From: Tenacibaculum caenipelagi
GTDB taxonomy: Bacteria; Bacteroidota; Bacteroidia; Flavobacteriales; Flavobacteriaceae
Reading direction: 5' to 3'
Assembly (NCBI RefSeq): GCF_004363005.1
Contig: NZ_SNYH01000005.1
Span: forward strand, 308,610-372,609
DNA length: 64,000 nucleotides
Shown: positions 18,101 through 25,700 of the stretch, in pieces
Layout of the letters: every line of letters starts with the position of its first letter
Numbering within the stretch: position 1 is the first letter of the stretch
Made by a program: the position numbers and the translations under genes
The notes under the pieces: generated by a model
The model's input: only the letters and a program-made list of their open reading frames with translations
Told to the model about the DNA's origin: nothing
Database searches by the model: none

Positions 18101-18725
18101 TTATAATACAGGATCTGCTCCTCTTTATAATATAACTTTACATGATAATCTTCCGGGTATTATAATAAATGGCGGTCCTATTTCACAGTTATTACCAGGA
18201 GAAGTAGACAGTACTACTTTTACAGCTACTCACACAATAACTCAGCAAGACATTAGCAATGAATCAGTCACCAATCAAGCGATTGTCACTGCTGAAGATC
18301 CACTTGGCAACCCAGTAACAGATACATCCGACGATCCTGAAAATTTAGATAATATTGATCCCAATAACGATGGAGAGCCAGATGATCCTACAATAACTGA
18401 TTTACCAATAGAAGACATTGAATTTGAAATCTTTAATGCTATATCTCCTGATGAAGATGGAGAAAATGATTTCTTTAGAATTAATGGTATTGAAGAATAT
18501 CCTAATAATAATTTAAAAATATTTAATCGATGGGGAGTTTTAGTTTACGAAACAGATGCCTACGGTATTAACGGAAAAGTATTCAAAGGAGAATCACAAG
18601 GACGCGCAACTATAAATAAAGACCAAAAGCTACCAACAGGAACTTACTTCTACATATTAACGCGTTGGGTTGCCGACCAAGAATCAATGATTAACAAAGG
18701 ATATTTATACTTAAAAAGAAACTAA
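12162..18725 (+). CDS. Giant SprB-like adhesin with T9SS type-B C-terminal domain
   Basis: 2187 residues, signal peptide (about 1-37, LLTYANSP). Residues about 53-565 hold three related beta modules. A SprB repeat follows (about 569-645; SNGSLTVTVSGGTPPYTYLW, GLSPGTYSVKVTDSLGC). The three-module block then recurs from residue 652 (PCNTENPIAV), offset 599 residues. Seven DUF11-type repeats of about 128 residues start at about residue 1174, each with LCQ and DGC cysteines and acidic DxDxDG loops. Residues about 2084-2187 (NAISPDEDGENDFFRI, IFNRWGVLVYE, LPTGTYFYIL) are the gliding-motility/CHU_C type-B sorting domain. It is secreted by T9SS and probably surface-anchored. The downstream PorP/SprF and OmpA genes match the sprB-sprF arrangement. 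Confidence 0.92.
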   Translation: MNKITHVYLICKKFDRHIKSILFASFFLFFNLLTYANSPISGNNNYTAPITVPCNTDDPVAVISSGFTDLTITENTSGLCVLGCGITNSGNIIDSNSANYATVTTLIGLGVTHTLTVTDNTSGEYFSSGGFAGFLIENSSVSQVDLLNSIVIRTYLDGVEQETSISNSLITPDSSLLNSDQYYVGFYTTQDYDTIEISLTSLAGVLSSTNVYYAVTNNFCTGPALKANTPTTLTKTDFPARIVDEHTGMGGILNLGRVNNTNSAIDSDSNTYASIDFTLGVAATGSIAIKDELTNYLAQTYVGFDIENASILNLDLIEGVTITTYLDGVSQESRSGSSELLSVDSGLLFTGTERSLIGFVTTLPFDEVQLTIEQTLSLDLGSTRVYNLVLEVFSEGALECDTATLLNNPSHPVIINSTNTGVEGVVCAACEIDNATNVINESTTDYASINVAAGVANTASISVENVLNIYPAGSSAGFVIRDTNDLLKLNLLNSLTVTTYLNGTVQESQSGNGLLALEALGLINITPSSTDGFYLVGFSTTLEYDQIRLTVNALAAVINSIEVYGSYVDASIQINGNAINETAIGASNGSLTVTVSGGTPPYTYLWSPNGETSNTISGLSPGTYSVKVTDSLGCEATSEYIIYTDGVQYPVPCNTENPIAVTNSGFTDLTITENTSGLCVAGCSITGSNNIIDSDSSNYATVNTLVGLGVTHTLTVTDNTVGEFFEAGGYAGFLIENASIVQADLLNAISITTYLDGVQQETNAGTSLAPIDSSLLGGDAFYVGFYTTMDYDAIEIAISSLAGIASTTNIYHAVTNRFCVGPELACNTATQLTKPDFPIRIVDEHTGTGGILTLGNVSNTNNTIDSNLNNYATINLLAGVAGVASIAYKDEVTNYTANSFAGFDIENTTILNTELFDALTISTYLDGVLVESKTGTTELLPIDSGLLLTGSESVRVGFITTAPFDEVQLSLTQTLSLDLGSTRVYGMVLESFCPSTINCDEPYVLSNPSDSVIINNENTGTDGVACIACEVDNAINVISEDNSDYALINIVTGTSGSGSISIQDVLVDYPAGTQAGFVIRDTNDLLQADLLNTLTITTYLDGVQQEQQTSNNILALDALGLNIIPTNTDGFYAVAFTTTSSFDEIQLTVTSLVAAINSIEVYGGYLDTTGTTFCQVAGIALLKQGVFNDLDSDGCTDVGETITYTYTVTNTGNVSIINIELIDPLSPTPLTLVSGDADGDNELDVDETWIYTLNYVITQDDIDTGSVTGQATVTGISTGGTNVSDLSDDNNILEDDPTVINLCQTEDIALIKQGTINDENGDGCSDAGESITFVLSVINTGNTTLNSVVVTDPLLTVAYSSGDTDTDNELDVDEIWVYTGTYSVTPLDITNNLVQNQATVQASTVSGGTVSDQSDDNSVLEDDTTTIGLCQNPDIAVIKTASHNDTNSGGCTNVGETLTYTMTVTNQGNTSLTNVTLNDPLLGGAVPLSSGDVNTNNVLDVGEIWIYTANYSLTQDDIDAGTVINQATGSGESSLGVVVTDLSDNNSILEDDPTQTSLCQSAGIAVIKTSTFNDEDTDGCSDVGETITYSFTVTNTGNTSITNVVLNDPMLGGTIALASGDMDSDNELDPSETWNYTTNYSITQADIDTGSVSNQAIVTGTSANGTDVSDLSDDNSPTENDQTQTTLCQSPGIALIKTGTFNDQDTDGCSDVGETITYTFTVTNTGNTVLINTILNDPLLGGAIALDSGDTDSDSQLDVGETWIYTANYTLTQNDIDTGSISNQATVNGESNLGVTVSDLSDDSSTLEDDPTQTSLCQSNGIALIKTGTFNDEDTDGCSDAGETITYTFTVTNTGNTNITNVVLNDPMLGGTIALVSGDINNNNQLDINETWNYTSNYSITLADINAGLITNQATITGVSINGTNVSDLSDDNSTLEDNPTQTNLCNPYAISLEKISTFNDTDGNGYADMGETISYTFIVYNTGSAPLYNITLHDNLPGIIINGGPISQLLPGEVDSTTFTATHTITQQDISNESVTNQAIVTAEDPLGNPVTDTSDDPENLDNIDPNNDGEPDDPTITDLPIEDIEFEIFNAISPDEDGENDFFRINGIEEYPNNNLKIFNRWGVLVYETDAYGINGKVFKGESQGRATINKDQKLPTGTYFYILTRWVADQESMINKGYLYLKRN
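12318..15680 (+). repeat. Internal duplication of a block of about 600 residues within the adhesin
   Basis: The block starting CCCTGTAACAC at 12318 recurs at 14115 (CCCTGTAATAC), 1797 bases later. Shared protein landmarks are PCNT(D/E)(D/N)P, FTDLTITENTSGLC, LGVTHTLTVTDNT, VDEHTG, DLGSTRVY and FVIRDTNDLL. The SprB repeat separates the copies. Third codon positions have diverged, so the duplication is old or selected for divergence. Confidence 0.85.
15681..18390 (+). repeat. Seven DUF11-type repeats, period 383-387 bases
   Basis: Repeat starts, taken at the Cys codon of (L)CQ or CN, are 15681, 16066, 16449, 16836, 17223, 17610 and 17997. The last four spacings are exactly 387 bases. Each repeat reads I(A/S)(L/V)xKxxxxND-x-DxDGCxDxGETITYxxxVxNTGN and ends ...SDDNSxLEDDPTxT. 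Repeat 7 is the most divergent (AISLEK, NGYADMGET) and lacks the second cysteine. Confidence 0.9.
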
Positions 18726-18740
18726 AACCCCTTACATCTA

Positions 18741-19679
18741 ATGAAACATTATTCTTTTTTATTATTAATAGCTATGATTAGTGTTAATGTGTGCTTTTCT
18801 CAGCAAGATCCACAATACACTCAATATATGTACAATACACAAGTCATTAACTCTGGTTATATTGGTTCTAAAACTGCACTAGGCTTTGGAGTATTATATA
18901 GAACACAATGGTCTGGTTTTGAAGGGGCTCCTAATACTGGTACTATTACTTTTAATTTACCTTTAGGAGTACTTAAACGAAACGCTATTGGTTTTTCTGT
19001 TATAAATGACGAAATAGGTCCTTCAAATGAAACAAGTCTCACTGTAGATTATGCCTACTCTTTGTTGTTGTCTGGCAATTCTAGACTTTCCTTTGGAATA
19101 AAAGGAGGTATAAGTATTCTCGATGTAGATTACACCAAACTTAACATCTATGATCAAAATGATTGGCAATTTGCTAATAACATAGATAAAAAAGTACAGC
19201 CACAAATAGGTGCTGGTATTTATTATAATACCGACAAAATGTATGTAGGGCTATCAATACCTAATTTTTTCAACTCTAAACATTATAATTCCGATAACAT
19301 TAACAATAGCAATGAAGATGCTATTGCTATAGAACGCTTACACTATTTTATCATTGCTGGTTATGTTTTTGATATTAGTAGTGATATAAAACTCAAACCT
19401 GCAACCATGTTTAAATGGGTTAATGGATCTCCTTTACAGGTAGATTTATCTGCTAATTTTCTATTCAATAACAAATTTACACTTGGGGCCTCCTATCGTT
19501 GGGATGCTGCACTTAGTGCTATGGCTGGGTTTCATATTTCAGATCAACTATTCTTAGGAATGGGTTACGATTTTCAAACCACAGATATTGAAGAACATAG
19601 TAATGGTTCTTACGAATTTTTCCTGCGATTTGATGTTTTCAATAATCCCGAACGTATACTAACACCAAGATTCTTCTAA
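18741..19679 (+). CDS. PorP/SprF family T9SS-associated outer-membrane protein
   Basis: 312 residues with a signal peptide (about 1-20, CFSQQ). The mature start QQDPQYTQYMYNTQVINSGYIGSK is the signature of PorP/SprF proteins (QDPQYTQYM..NPAY-like), followed by alternating beta strands and a C-terminal aromatic strand (FEFFLRFDVFNNPERILTPRFF, in fragments). The family forms outer-membrane barrels; SprF assists secretion or surface display of the cognate adhesin, which fits its place 15 bases after the type-B adhesin. This paralogue most likely serves the upstream gene; its identity as true SprF is not provable here. Confidence 0.9.
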   Translation: MKHYSFLLLIAMISVNVCFSQQDPQYTQYMYNTQVINSGYIGSKTALGFGVLYRTQWSGFEGAPNTGTITFNLPLGVLKRNAIGFSVINDEIGPSNETSLTVDYAYSLLLSGNSRLSFGIKGGISILDVDYTKLNIYDQNDWQFANNIDKKVQPQIGAGIYYNTDKMYVGLSIPNFFNSKHYNSDNINNSNEDAIAIERLHYFIIAGYVFDISSDIKLKPATMFKWVNGSPLQVDLSANFLFNNKFTLGASYRWDAALSAMAGFHISDQLFLGMGYDFQTTDIEEHSNGSYEFFLRFDVFNNPERILTPRFF

Positions 19680-19690
19680 ATTTTTATATC

Positions 19691-21640
19691 ATGAAAAAGC
19701 ATTATTTAATCTTCTATTTTTTATTTGCTCTAATAAGTACTAACTCTTTTGCACAAATAGCGTTAGTTGAAAAGGCTAATAAAAAATATGATACGTATGA
19801 CTTTATAGATGCACGTAAAATCTATTTAAAAGTCATAGAAAAAAACTATGGCTCAGCAGAAATTTATAGAAAGCTGGGAGATACTTATTATTTTAACAGT
19901 GATTATTCAGACGCTGCTAAATGGTATTACTACTTAATCGAAAAATTTCCTAACGAAGCATTAACTACCGATTATTTTAGAGCTGCTCAATGCTTAAAAA
20001 GTATTAATCAACCTGAAGAAGCAGAAAAACTTATGGAAATGTACAGGTTTAAAGGAGGAAAAATCATTAACGTAACATCGCATAAAAATGTGGCTGATAC
20101 TTTATTTAGAAAAGGAGTTCAAGACAAACTTTTTGAAATAGAAAAAATCCCTGTTAATACTGAATATTCCGATTTTGGCCCCGCTTTTTATGGTAACAAC
20201 ATTGTGTTTGCTTCTAGCAGAAAAACACCATCTTCTTTAAAGAAACAATCTACTGATCTTGCAGGCTGGGACAATCAACCTTTTTTAAATTTATATCTAG
20301 CCCCTATAGATAAAGACATGAACTTTGGGCAAGTAAAAACATTTAAACCAAATATTAATTCACCTTATCATGAGTCTACTGCAGTTTTTACAAAAGATGG
20401 AAATACTATGTATTTTACCAGAAATAATTACTTAAATGGTAAAAAGAAAAGAGACAGAAACCATGTTATTCGACTCAAAATATATAAAGCAACAAGAGTA
20501 GGAAATACTTGGGGTAATATAAAAGAACTTCCGTTTAATAATGACAATTATTCTGTTGGACATCCAACCTTAAGCCCTAATGAAGATAAACTTTATTTTT
20601 CTTCTGATATGCCTGGTACTTTGGGGATGTCTGATATTTGGTATGTAAAAATTTTAGGAGATGATATTTATACTAGTCCTGTAAATCTGGGTAACAAAAT
20701 TAATACTATAGAGAGAGAAACTTTTCCTTTTGTTAGTAAAGAAAATAACTTATACTTTTCAAGTGATGGACATGCAGGTATGGGAGGACTAGATATTTTC
20801 GTAACCAAATTAGAAAATGATTCTCATGGTGAAATCTCTACTTTTAGGGAACCGATAAACAGTTCTAAAGATGATTTTAGTTTTATTATAAAGGATGATA
20901 GAATTGGATATTTTGCTTCAAATAGAGATGGTAATGAAGGTAGTAAAAGTGATGACATATATCAAATATGGGAACGTTGTGAAATTACCATTCAAGGACC
21001 TATAGTTGATAAGGTTACAGGTGAATTAATACCCAATACTGAAGTTACTTTAATAGATAGTAATAATAACAAAATCAAAACAATAACTGTTGGTAGTGAT
21101 GCTACTTTTACTTTCCTTCTAGATTGCCAAGAACAATATACTTTAAGAGCAAAAAAAGAAAATTACTATCCTAAAGAGAAGGTAATAGAAACGCCAAAAA
21201 ATCCTAAAACTATTGAAATGCCTATCAAACTGAATATGCCTTTAGCTTTGGAACTATCGGGTCCTTGTCCTCCTGACGATTTAGGATGCAGATTGACCTT
21301 ACAACCTATTTATTTCGACTATGATAAATCCAACATTCGTCCGGATGCTGAAGTGGAATTAGCAAAAATTCTAGCAGCTTTAAAAGAATACCCTACCCTA
21401 AAAATTCATATCGAATCACATACAGATTCTAGAGGTAACGATACATACAATTTAAAATTATCAGAACGAAGAGCTCAGGCTACGTTAAATTGGCTACTCA
21501 AACAAGAAATTGATAAAAACAGAGTATCAGCAAAAGGTTATGGAGAATCACAACTCATTAACAAATGTGCCAATGAAACACAATGCTCCGAACAAGAACA
21601 TCAATTAAACCGACGGTCTATGTTTCTTATCAAAGAATAA
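19691..21640 (+). CDS. OmpA-family protein with TPR, PD40 and carboxypeptidase-regulatory-like domains
   Basis: 649 residues with a signal peptide (about 1-21, TNSFAQ). Residues about 22-120 are TPR-like (AEIYRKLGDTYYFNSDYSDAAKWYYYL), about 160-425 hold WD40-like PD40 strands (LSPNEDKLYFSSDMPGTLGMSDIW, LYFSSDGHAGMGGLDIFV), about 433-515 a CarboxypepD_reg-like domain, and about 535-649 an OmpA/MotB peptidoglycan-binding domain (YFDYDKSNIRPDA, SHTDSRGNDTYNLKLSERRA). This architecture typically follows PorP/SprF genes and may tether the surface apparatus to peptidoglycan. It is 11 bases after porP/sprF, and a strong terminator closes the operon. Confidence 0.9.
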   Translation: MKKHYLIFYFLFALISTNSFAQIALVEKANKKYDTYDFIDARKIYLKVIEKNYGSAEIYRKLGDTYYFNSDYSDAAKWYYYLIEKFPNEALTTDYFRAAQCLKSINQPEEAEKLMEMYRFKGGKIINVTSHKNVADTLFRKGVQDKLFEIEKIPVNTEYSDFGPAFYGNNIVFASSRKTPSSLKKQSTDLAGWDNQPFLNLYLAPIDKDMNFGQVKTFKPNINSPYHESTAVFTKDGNTMYFTRNNYLNGKKKRDRNHVIRLKIYKATRVGNTWGNIKELPFNNDNYSVGHPTLSPNEDKLYFSSDMPGTLGMSDIWYVKILGDDIYTSPVNLGNKINTIERETFPFVSKENNLYFSSDGHAGMGGLDIFVTKLENDSHGEISTFREPINSSKDDFSFIIKDDRIGYFASNRDGNEGSKSDDIYQIWERCEITIQGPIVDKVTGELIPNTEVTLIDSNNNKIKTITVGSDATFTFLLDCQEQYTLRAKKENYYPKEKVIETPKNPKTIEMPIKLNMPLALELSGPCPPDDLGCRLTLQPIYFDYDKSNIRPDAEVELAKILAALKEYPTLKIHIESHTDSRGNDTYNLKLSERRAQATLNWLLKQEIDKNRVSAKGYGESQLINKCANETQCSEQEHQLNRRSMFLIKE

Positions 21641-21667
21641 TTTTTACAACAACTAAAAACATACACT

Positions 21668-21702
21668 ACACCTTGGTTTACAACATAAACCAAGGTGTTT
21701 TT
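21668..21702 (+). terminator. Rho-independent terminator of the adhesin operon
   Basis: Perfect 13-bp stem ACACCTTGGTTTA/TAAACCAAGGTGT with a 5-base loop, followed by TTTTT. Confidence 0.9.
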
Positions 21703-21762
21703 ATATAAAACACCTATTATAACATTAGTATTCTCTACAAGATTTTATGTAAATTCGTATTT

Positions 21763-22374
21763 ATGGAATTACTTTTTTTAGGTTTAGCTGGTGGAGCTAT
21801 TATTTCGTTTTTTATTTTTAAAAAATTCACTTCAGTCAATAGAAAAAACTTGACAGAAAAACAATCTGTTGTATTGTTAGATAAAATTAAAAAAGTATCA
21901 AAACTGATTACTGTAGAGGGTGAATTTGCTGAAATTTATCATCATGAAAACACAAAGGAAAAGTTTTTAGGATTAATAACCAGTAAGAAGAAAGCTATTA
22001 TTATAATTAATGCTAAAGTGCATGTTGGTTTTGATTTTAGAAAAATTAAAATGCATACAAATACCAAAAACAAAACATTAGTTTTATCTGAATTTCCGCA
22101 ACCTGAAGTTTTTTCTATTGAGCCAAACTTGCGCTTTTATGATGTCCAAAACGGACTACTTAATAAATTTAACTCAGAAGATTTGACAGAAGTGAATAAA
22201 GAGGCGAAAGAACATATTCTTCAAAAAATACCTGAAAGTAATTTAATGCAAACTGCCAATAAAGAAGCTATAGAAGCTATTACCCTAATGCAAAACTTAG
22301 TTGAAACCATTGGTTGGAAATTAGATTATTCTACACTGGAAATTCCTGAAACCTCAAAAAAACTTATTGACTAA
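21763..22374 (+). CDS. DUF4230 domain-containing protein
   Basis: 203 residues. An N-terminal membrane anchor (LFLGLAGGAIISFFIFKKF, about residues 3-22) is followed by a DUF4230 domain: ITVEGEFAEIYHHE, KKAIIIINAKVHVGFDFRKI, VFSIEPNLRFYDVQNG. The domain is expected outside the cytoplasmic membrane. Family function unknown. TAAATTCG at 21750-21757, one mismatch from the -7 consensus, ends five bases before the ATG, so its mRNA may be nearly leaderless. It overlaps the YjbR gene by one base (TAATG). Confidence 0.8.
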   Translation: MELLFLGLAGGAIISFFIFKKFTSVNRKNLTEKQSVVLLDKIKKVSKLITVEGEFAEIYHHENTKEKFLGLITSKKKAIIIINAKVHVGFDFRKIKMHTNTKNKTLVLSEFPQPEVFSIEPNLRFYDVQNGLLNKFNSEDLTEVNKEAKEHILQKIPESNLMQTANKEAIEAITLMQNLVETIGWKLDYSTLEIPETSKKLID

Positions 22375-22739
22375 TGAATATTGAAGAGTTACGTAATTAT
22401 TGTATCAGTAAAAAAGGAGTTACTGAACACTTCCCTTTCGATGAAGTTACTCTAGTCTTTAAAGTTATGGGTAAAATGTTTGCCTTAGTTGGACTAGATA
22501 GATGGGAACAGGGAGAAACAAAAATTAATTTAAAATGCGATCCTGAACGTGCCCTGGAGTTACGAGCTGAATACGAAAGCATCAACCCTGGATTTCATAT
22601 GAGTAAAAAGCATTGGAATACCATTACTTTAAATCATGATGTTTCAGACACGCTTGCCTTTGAATTAATTGACCATTCATACGAATTGGTAGTGCAAGGA
22701 TTGACAAAAAAACTACAAGAAGAATTAAAATCAATGTAA
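22374..22739 (+). CDS. MmcQ/YjbR family protein
   Basis: 121 residues, the full length of the family. Motifs: MNIEELRNYCISKKGVTEHFPFDE, VFKVMGKMFALVGL, INLKCDPERALELRAEY, GFHMSKKHWNTI. The fold (CyaY-like) has been proposed to bind DNA in YjbR, but the cellular role is unclear. The start codon overlaps the stop of the DUF4230 gene (TAATG) and the stop is seven bases before the cyclo-ligase ATG, so the three are co-transcribed. Confidence 0.85.
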   Translation: MNIEELRNYCISKKGVTEHFPFDEVTLVFKVMGKMFALVGLDRWEQGETKINLKCDPERALELRAEYESINPGFHMSKKHWNTITLNHDVSDTLAFELIDHSYELVVQGLTKKLQEELKSM

Positions 22740-22745
22740 TTGAAC

Positions 22746-23294
22746 ATGATAAAATCTGAGCTTAGAAAACTATACAAACAAAAAAGAAATTCACTTACTG
22801 AAATAGAAAAAGAAAAACTACAAAAAAGTATTTATCAGCAAGTTTTTGAATTGCATACAGATAATATCAGCAATGTACATCTGTTTTTATCAATGCGAAA
22901 ATTTAATGAAATAGATACCTTACCCATTATCAATTTCTTCAGAAACAAAGGAAAAAAAATTATTGTAAGCCGTTGTAATTTTGAAGACGAAACCCTTTCT
23001 CATTTTTATTTTGAAAAAGACACCAAGCTAGAATCCAATAAATTTGGTGTACCAGAACCAGTAAATGCAAAAGAAGCTTTTGTAAAAGATATCGATTTGG
23101 TTTTTGTTCCTATGTTAATTTCAGACGAACAAAACTACCGAGTTGGTTATGGAAAAGGATTTTATGATCGGTTTTTATCAGAATGTAAAGAAGGTACTCG
23201 AACCATTGGACTCAACTATTTTCCTCCTATTAAAAAAATTGAAGACACTCACGAATTTGATATCCCACTTGAAATGGTTATCTATCCAAAATAA
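22746..23294 (+). CDS. 5-formyltetrahydrofolate cyclo-ligase
   Basis: 182 residues. It converts 5-formyl-THF to 5,10-methenyl-THF with ATP in the cytoplasm. Seen: N-terminal KSELRKLYKQKRNSL basic helix, HLFLSMRKFNEIDTLPI, and the conserved C-terminal active-site loop RVGYGKGFYDRFL followed by GLNYF. The start is ATG 22746; a TTG two codons upstream would add only Leu-Asn. The length is standard for the YgfA/Fau family. It is the last gene of the unit and ends at a bidirectional terminator shared with rho. Confidence 0.9.
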   Translation: MIKSELRKLYKQKRNSLTEIEKEKLQKSIYQQVFELHTDNISNVHLFLSMRKFNEIDTLPIINFFRNKGKKIIVSRCNFEDETLSHFYFEKDTKLESNKFGVPEPVNAKEAFVKDIDLVFVPMLISDEQNYRVGYGKGFYDRFLSECKEGTRTIGLNYFPPIKKIEDTHEFDIPLEMVIYPK

Positions 23295-23323
23295 AAAAAT
23301 CCCGCTCAATACGGGATTTTTTT
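23293..23323. terminator. Bidirectional terminator between the cyclo-ligase gene and rho
   Basis: AAAAAAATCCCG and CGGGATTTTTTT flank a 7-base loop; A- and T-runs on the two sides allow use from either direction between convergent genes. Confidence 0.9.
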
Positions 23324-23341
23324 TATTCTATATTTTAATAA

Positions 23342-24946
23342 TTATCCATTCATAGATATTAAGAATTCTTCGTTGTTTAACGACCTCTTAATTCTGTCTT
23401 GAATAAACTCCATCGCTTCTATCGGGTTCATATCAGCTAAATACTTACGTAATACCCACATGCGTTGTACTGTCTTTTCATCTAATAATAAATCATCACG
23501 ACGCGTACTTGATTTGATTAAATCAATCGCTGGATAAATTCTTCTATTAGAAATGTTACGATCTAATTGAAGCTCCATGTTACCGGTTCCTTTGAATTCC
23601 TCAAAGATAACCTCATCCATCTTAGATCCCGTTTCAGTAAGTGCAGTTGCAATGATTGTTAAAGATCCACCATTTTCAATATTACGTGCAGCTCCAAAGA
23701 AACGCTTTGGTTTATGTAAAGCATTCGCATCAATACCTCCTGATAAAATTTTACCCGAAGCTGGTGCTACTGTATTATAAGCTCTTGCCAAACGAGTAAT
23801 CGAATCAAGTAAAATCACTACATCATGTCCACATTCTACCAAACGTTTTGCTTTCTCCAACACTATATTAGCTACACGTACATGCTTATCAGCAGGCTCA
23901 TCAAAAGTAGAAGCTACTACTTCTCCACGAACACTACGTTGCATATCTGTAACCTCTTCTGGACGCTCATCTATTAATAAAACAATTTGATATACTTCAG
24001 GATGATTGGCTGCAATTGCATTCGCCACGTCCTTTAATAACATTGTTTTACCCGTCTTAGGTTGTGCTACAATCATACCACGTTGTCCTTTCCCTATTGG
24101 AGAAAACAAATCGATAATTCTCGTCGATAAAGAACTTCCTTTTTCTGCCAAATTGAATTTTTCTTCAGCAAATAGCGGTGTTAAATGCTCAAAAGACACT
24201 CGATCTCGAACAATATTAGGATTTAACCCATTAATTTTTGATACACGAATTAATGGAAAATACTTCTCTCCTTCTTTTGGAGGTCGTACATTACCTCTAA
24301 CAGTATCTCCTGTTTTCAATCCAAACAATTTTATTTGAGATTGAGATACATAAATATCGTCAGGAGATGATAAATAATTGTAATCAGAAGAACGTAAGAA
24401 ACCATACCCATCAGGCATCATCTCTAAAACTCCTTCACTTTCAATAATTCCATCAAATTCAAAATCAGGATCGCGATACTTATTACCACTCTTATGGTGG
24501 TGTTTATTAACATTCTGATTTTTGTTACTCTGCTTATTCCCTCTATTCTGAGGTTGCTTACTTTGTTTATTTTGAGGTTGCTGCTTCTTCTCTTCTACAA
24601 CTTGTTTCTTCTCTTCAGCTTTTTTCTCAGGTACACTTTTTACCTCTTTTTGTTGACTTACATCTGCTATAGGAGGTTTCTCTTCCTTTTCAACAGGTTG
24701 TTGTCTATCAACTTTAGCTACAATTTTATTTTCTCCTTCGTCTGTTTTTGTAATTCTTTTACGCTTAGACTTAGGCCTTTCATCTTTAGGTTTAGCTTCA
24801 AGAGCACTTGCCTCTGCTTGTGCATCTAAAATTTTATATACTAAATCTAATTTTTTTAACTGACTTATCTTTGTTAACCCTATAGTTTTAGCTATAGCTT
24901 GTAAATCAGAGAGTTTTTTAGTTTTTAATTCCGAAATCTCGAACAT
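23342..24946 (-). CDS. rho: Transcription termination factor Rho
   Basis: 534 residues, against about 420 in E. coli. Rho_N SAP-like domain at about 1-48 ([21 protein letters not shown]), then about 105 residues rich in Lys, Gln, Asn and Glu (about 50-155), then the cold-shock RNA-binding domain ([23 protein letters not shown], split as usual) and the RecA-type ATPase with P-loop [20 protein letters not shown] and [11 protein letters not shown]. It is the hexameric helicase that terminates transcription. The basic low-complexity insert is larger than in the enterobacterial protein, and similar inserts occur in other Bacteroidota. A TATATTTG promoter lies at 25066-25073, giving a leader of about 115 bases. 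Confidence 0.97.
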   Translation of the reverse strand: MFEISELKTKKLSDLQAIAKTIGLTKISQLKKLDLVYKILDAQAEASALEAKPKDERPKSKRKRITKTDEGENKIVAKVDRQQPVEKEEKPPIADVSQQKEVKSVPEKKAEEKKQVVEEKKQQPQNKQSKQPQNRGNKQSNKNQNVNKHHHKSGNKYRDPDFEFDGIIESEGVLEMMPDGYGFLRSSDYNYLSSPDDIYVSQSQIKLFGLKTGDTVRGNVRPPKEGEKYFPLIRVSKINGLNPNIVRDRVSFEHLTPLFAEEKFNLAEKGSSLSTRIIDLFSPIGKGQRGMIVAQPKTGKTMLLKDVANAIAANHPEVYQIVLLIDERPEEVTDMQRSVRGEVVASTFDEPADKHVRVANIVLEKAKRLVECGHDVVILLDSITRLARAYNTVAPASGKILSGGIDANALHKPKRFFGAARNIENGGSLTIIATALTETGSKMDEVIFEEFKGTGNMELQLDRNISNRRIYPAIDLIKSSTRRDDLLLDEKTVQRMWVLRKYLADMNPIEAMEFIQDRIKRSLNNEEFLISMNG

Positions 24947-25065
24947 TCGTCAAATAATTAAGTTATTCAAATTCTTTTGAGTTTTAAAGAATTTTGATTT
25001 TGTTAAGTTTTTTGAGTGCTAATTATATAGGGGCTATATAATAATTGGTGCGGTTACATATAAGG

Positions 25066-25073
25066 CAAATATA
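25066..25073 (-). promoter_or_regulatory. -7 element of the rho promoter
   Basis: Minus-strand TATATTTG, a perfect TAnnTTTG. The implied leader before rho is about 115 bases and holds a weak 9-bp hairpin (25022-25042). Rho is autoregulated in other bacteria, so a leader is plausible. Confidence 0.6.
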
Positions 25074-25119
25074 TACAAATATTTTAACTTGTTGTATTTC
25101 TTTTTAAAAAAAGAAGTGT

Positions 25120-25127
25120 TACATTTG
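25120..25127 (+). promoter_or_regulatory. -7 element of the DUF4293 gene
   Basis: TACATTTG, 16 bases before ATG 25144; TTTC lies 19 bases upstream as a possible -33 element. Confidence 0.6.
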
Positions 25128-25143
25128 CTTCCGATAAAAAATT

Positions 25144-25581
25144 ATGATACAAAGAATACAATCTATATATCTATTAGTAGCAGGAATTATCTCTGGAGGA
25201 TTGACTTTTTTATTTAGTCTTTGGAATAACTCTCAAGAAAGTACAGCTATATATATATTAGATTTGTTTTCAAGAAACTCATTAATAGAAAAATGCGTTC
25301 CTGTATTATTTTTTGGATCTACCTTAGTATCTTTTGTAAGTATATTTTTATTTAAAAATCGTCAATTACAATTTGTACTAGGTCGTTTAAACATATTGAT
25401 AAACCTTTTTTTATTAGGGCTATTGGTATATCTGTCACAAACATTATCTGGAGAAGCTGCTGTTTCTGAGAAAGGTATTGGGATGTTCTTTCCTGTTATT
25501 GTTATTTTGCTTTTAGTTTTAGCAAATAAAGCCATTAAAAAGGATGAAGATCTTGTAAAATCTGTAGATCGATTACGATAA
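25144..25581 (+). CDS. DUF4293 family membrane protein
   Basis: 145 residues with four predicted helices. The N-terminus MIQRIQSIYLLVAGIISGGLTFLFSLW is the signature of DUF4293, a Bacteroidota-specific family usually next to rho, as here (divergent). Helix 2 (CVPVLFFGSTLVSFVSIFLF), helix 3 (NILINLFLLGLLVYLSQTL) and helix 4 (GMFFPVIVILLLVLANKAI) follow. No known activity. It is a single-gene unit bounded by its own promoter and a strong terminator. Confidence 0.85.
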   Translation: MIQRIQSIYLLVAGIISGGLTFLFSLWNNSQESTAIYILDLFSRNSLIEKCVPVLFFGSTLVSFVSIFLFKNRQLQFVLGRLNILINLFLLGLLVYLSQTLSGEAAVSEKGIGMFFPVIVILLLVLANKAIKKDEDLVKSVDRLR

Positions 25582-25608
25582 ACCTAACATCTTAGTATAT
25601 TTAGTGCG

Positions 25609-25638
25609 AAAAAACCGGGATTTAAATCCCGGTTTTTT
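25609..25638 (+). terminator. Terminator after the DUF4293 gene
   Basis: A 30-base perfect palindrome (AAAAAACCGGGATTT / AAATCCCGGTTTTTT) with a T-run. Confidence 0.9.
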
Positions 25639-25700
25639 ATTTTTGTTAACTCAGTACCTATAGTACCTATAGCTTAAAATGTTAAAGAAATGTTAAAGAA

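Noticed and set aside
15681..18390. CRISPR-like regular repeat array
   Set aside because: The 387-base periodicity is in-frame protein repetition with diverged third positions, not short identical repeats with spacers.
24494..24829. Open frame on the plus strand inside rho
   Set aside because: It is a Phe/Leu-rich mirror of the low-complexity Lys/Gln insert of rho, with no start signals.
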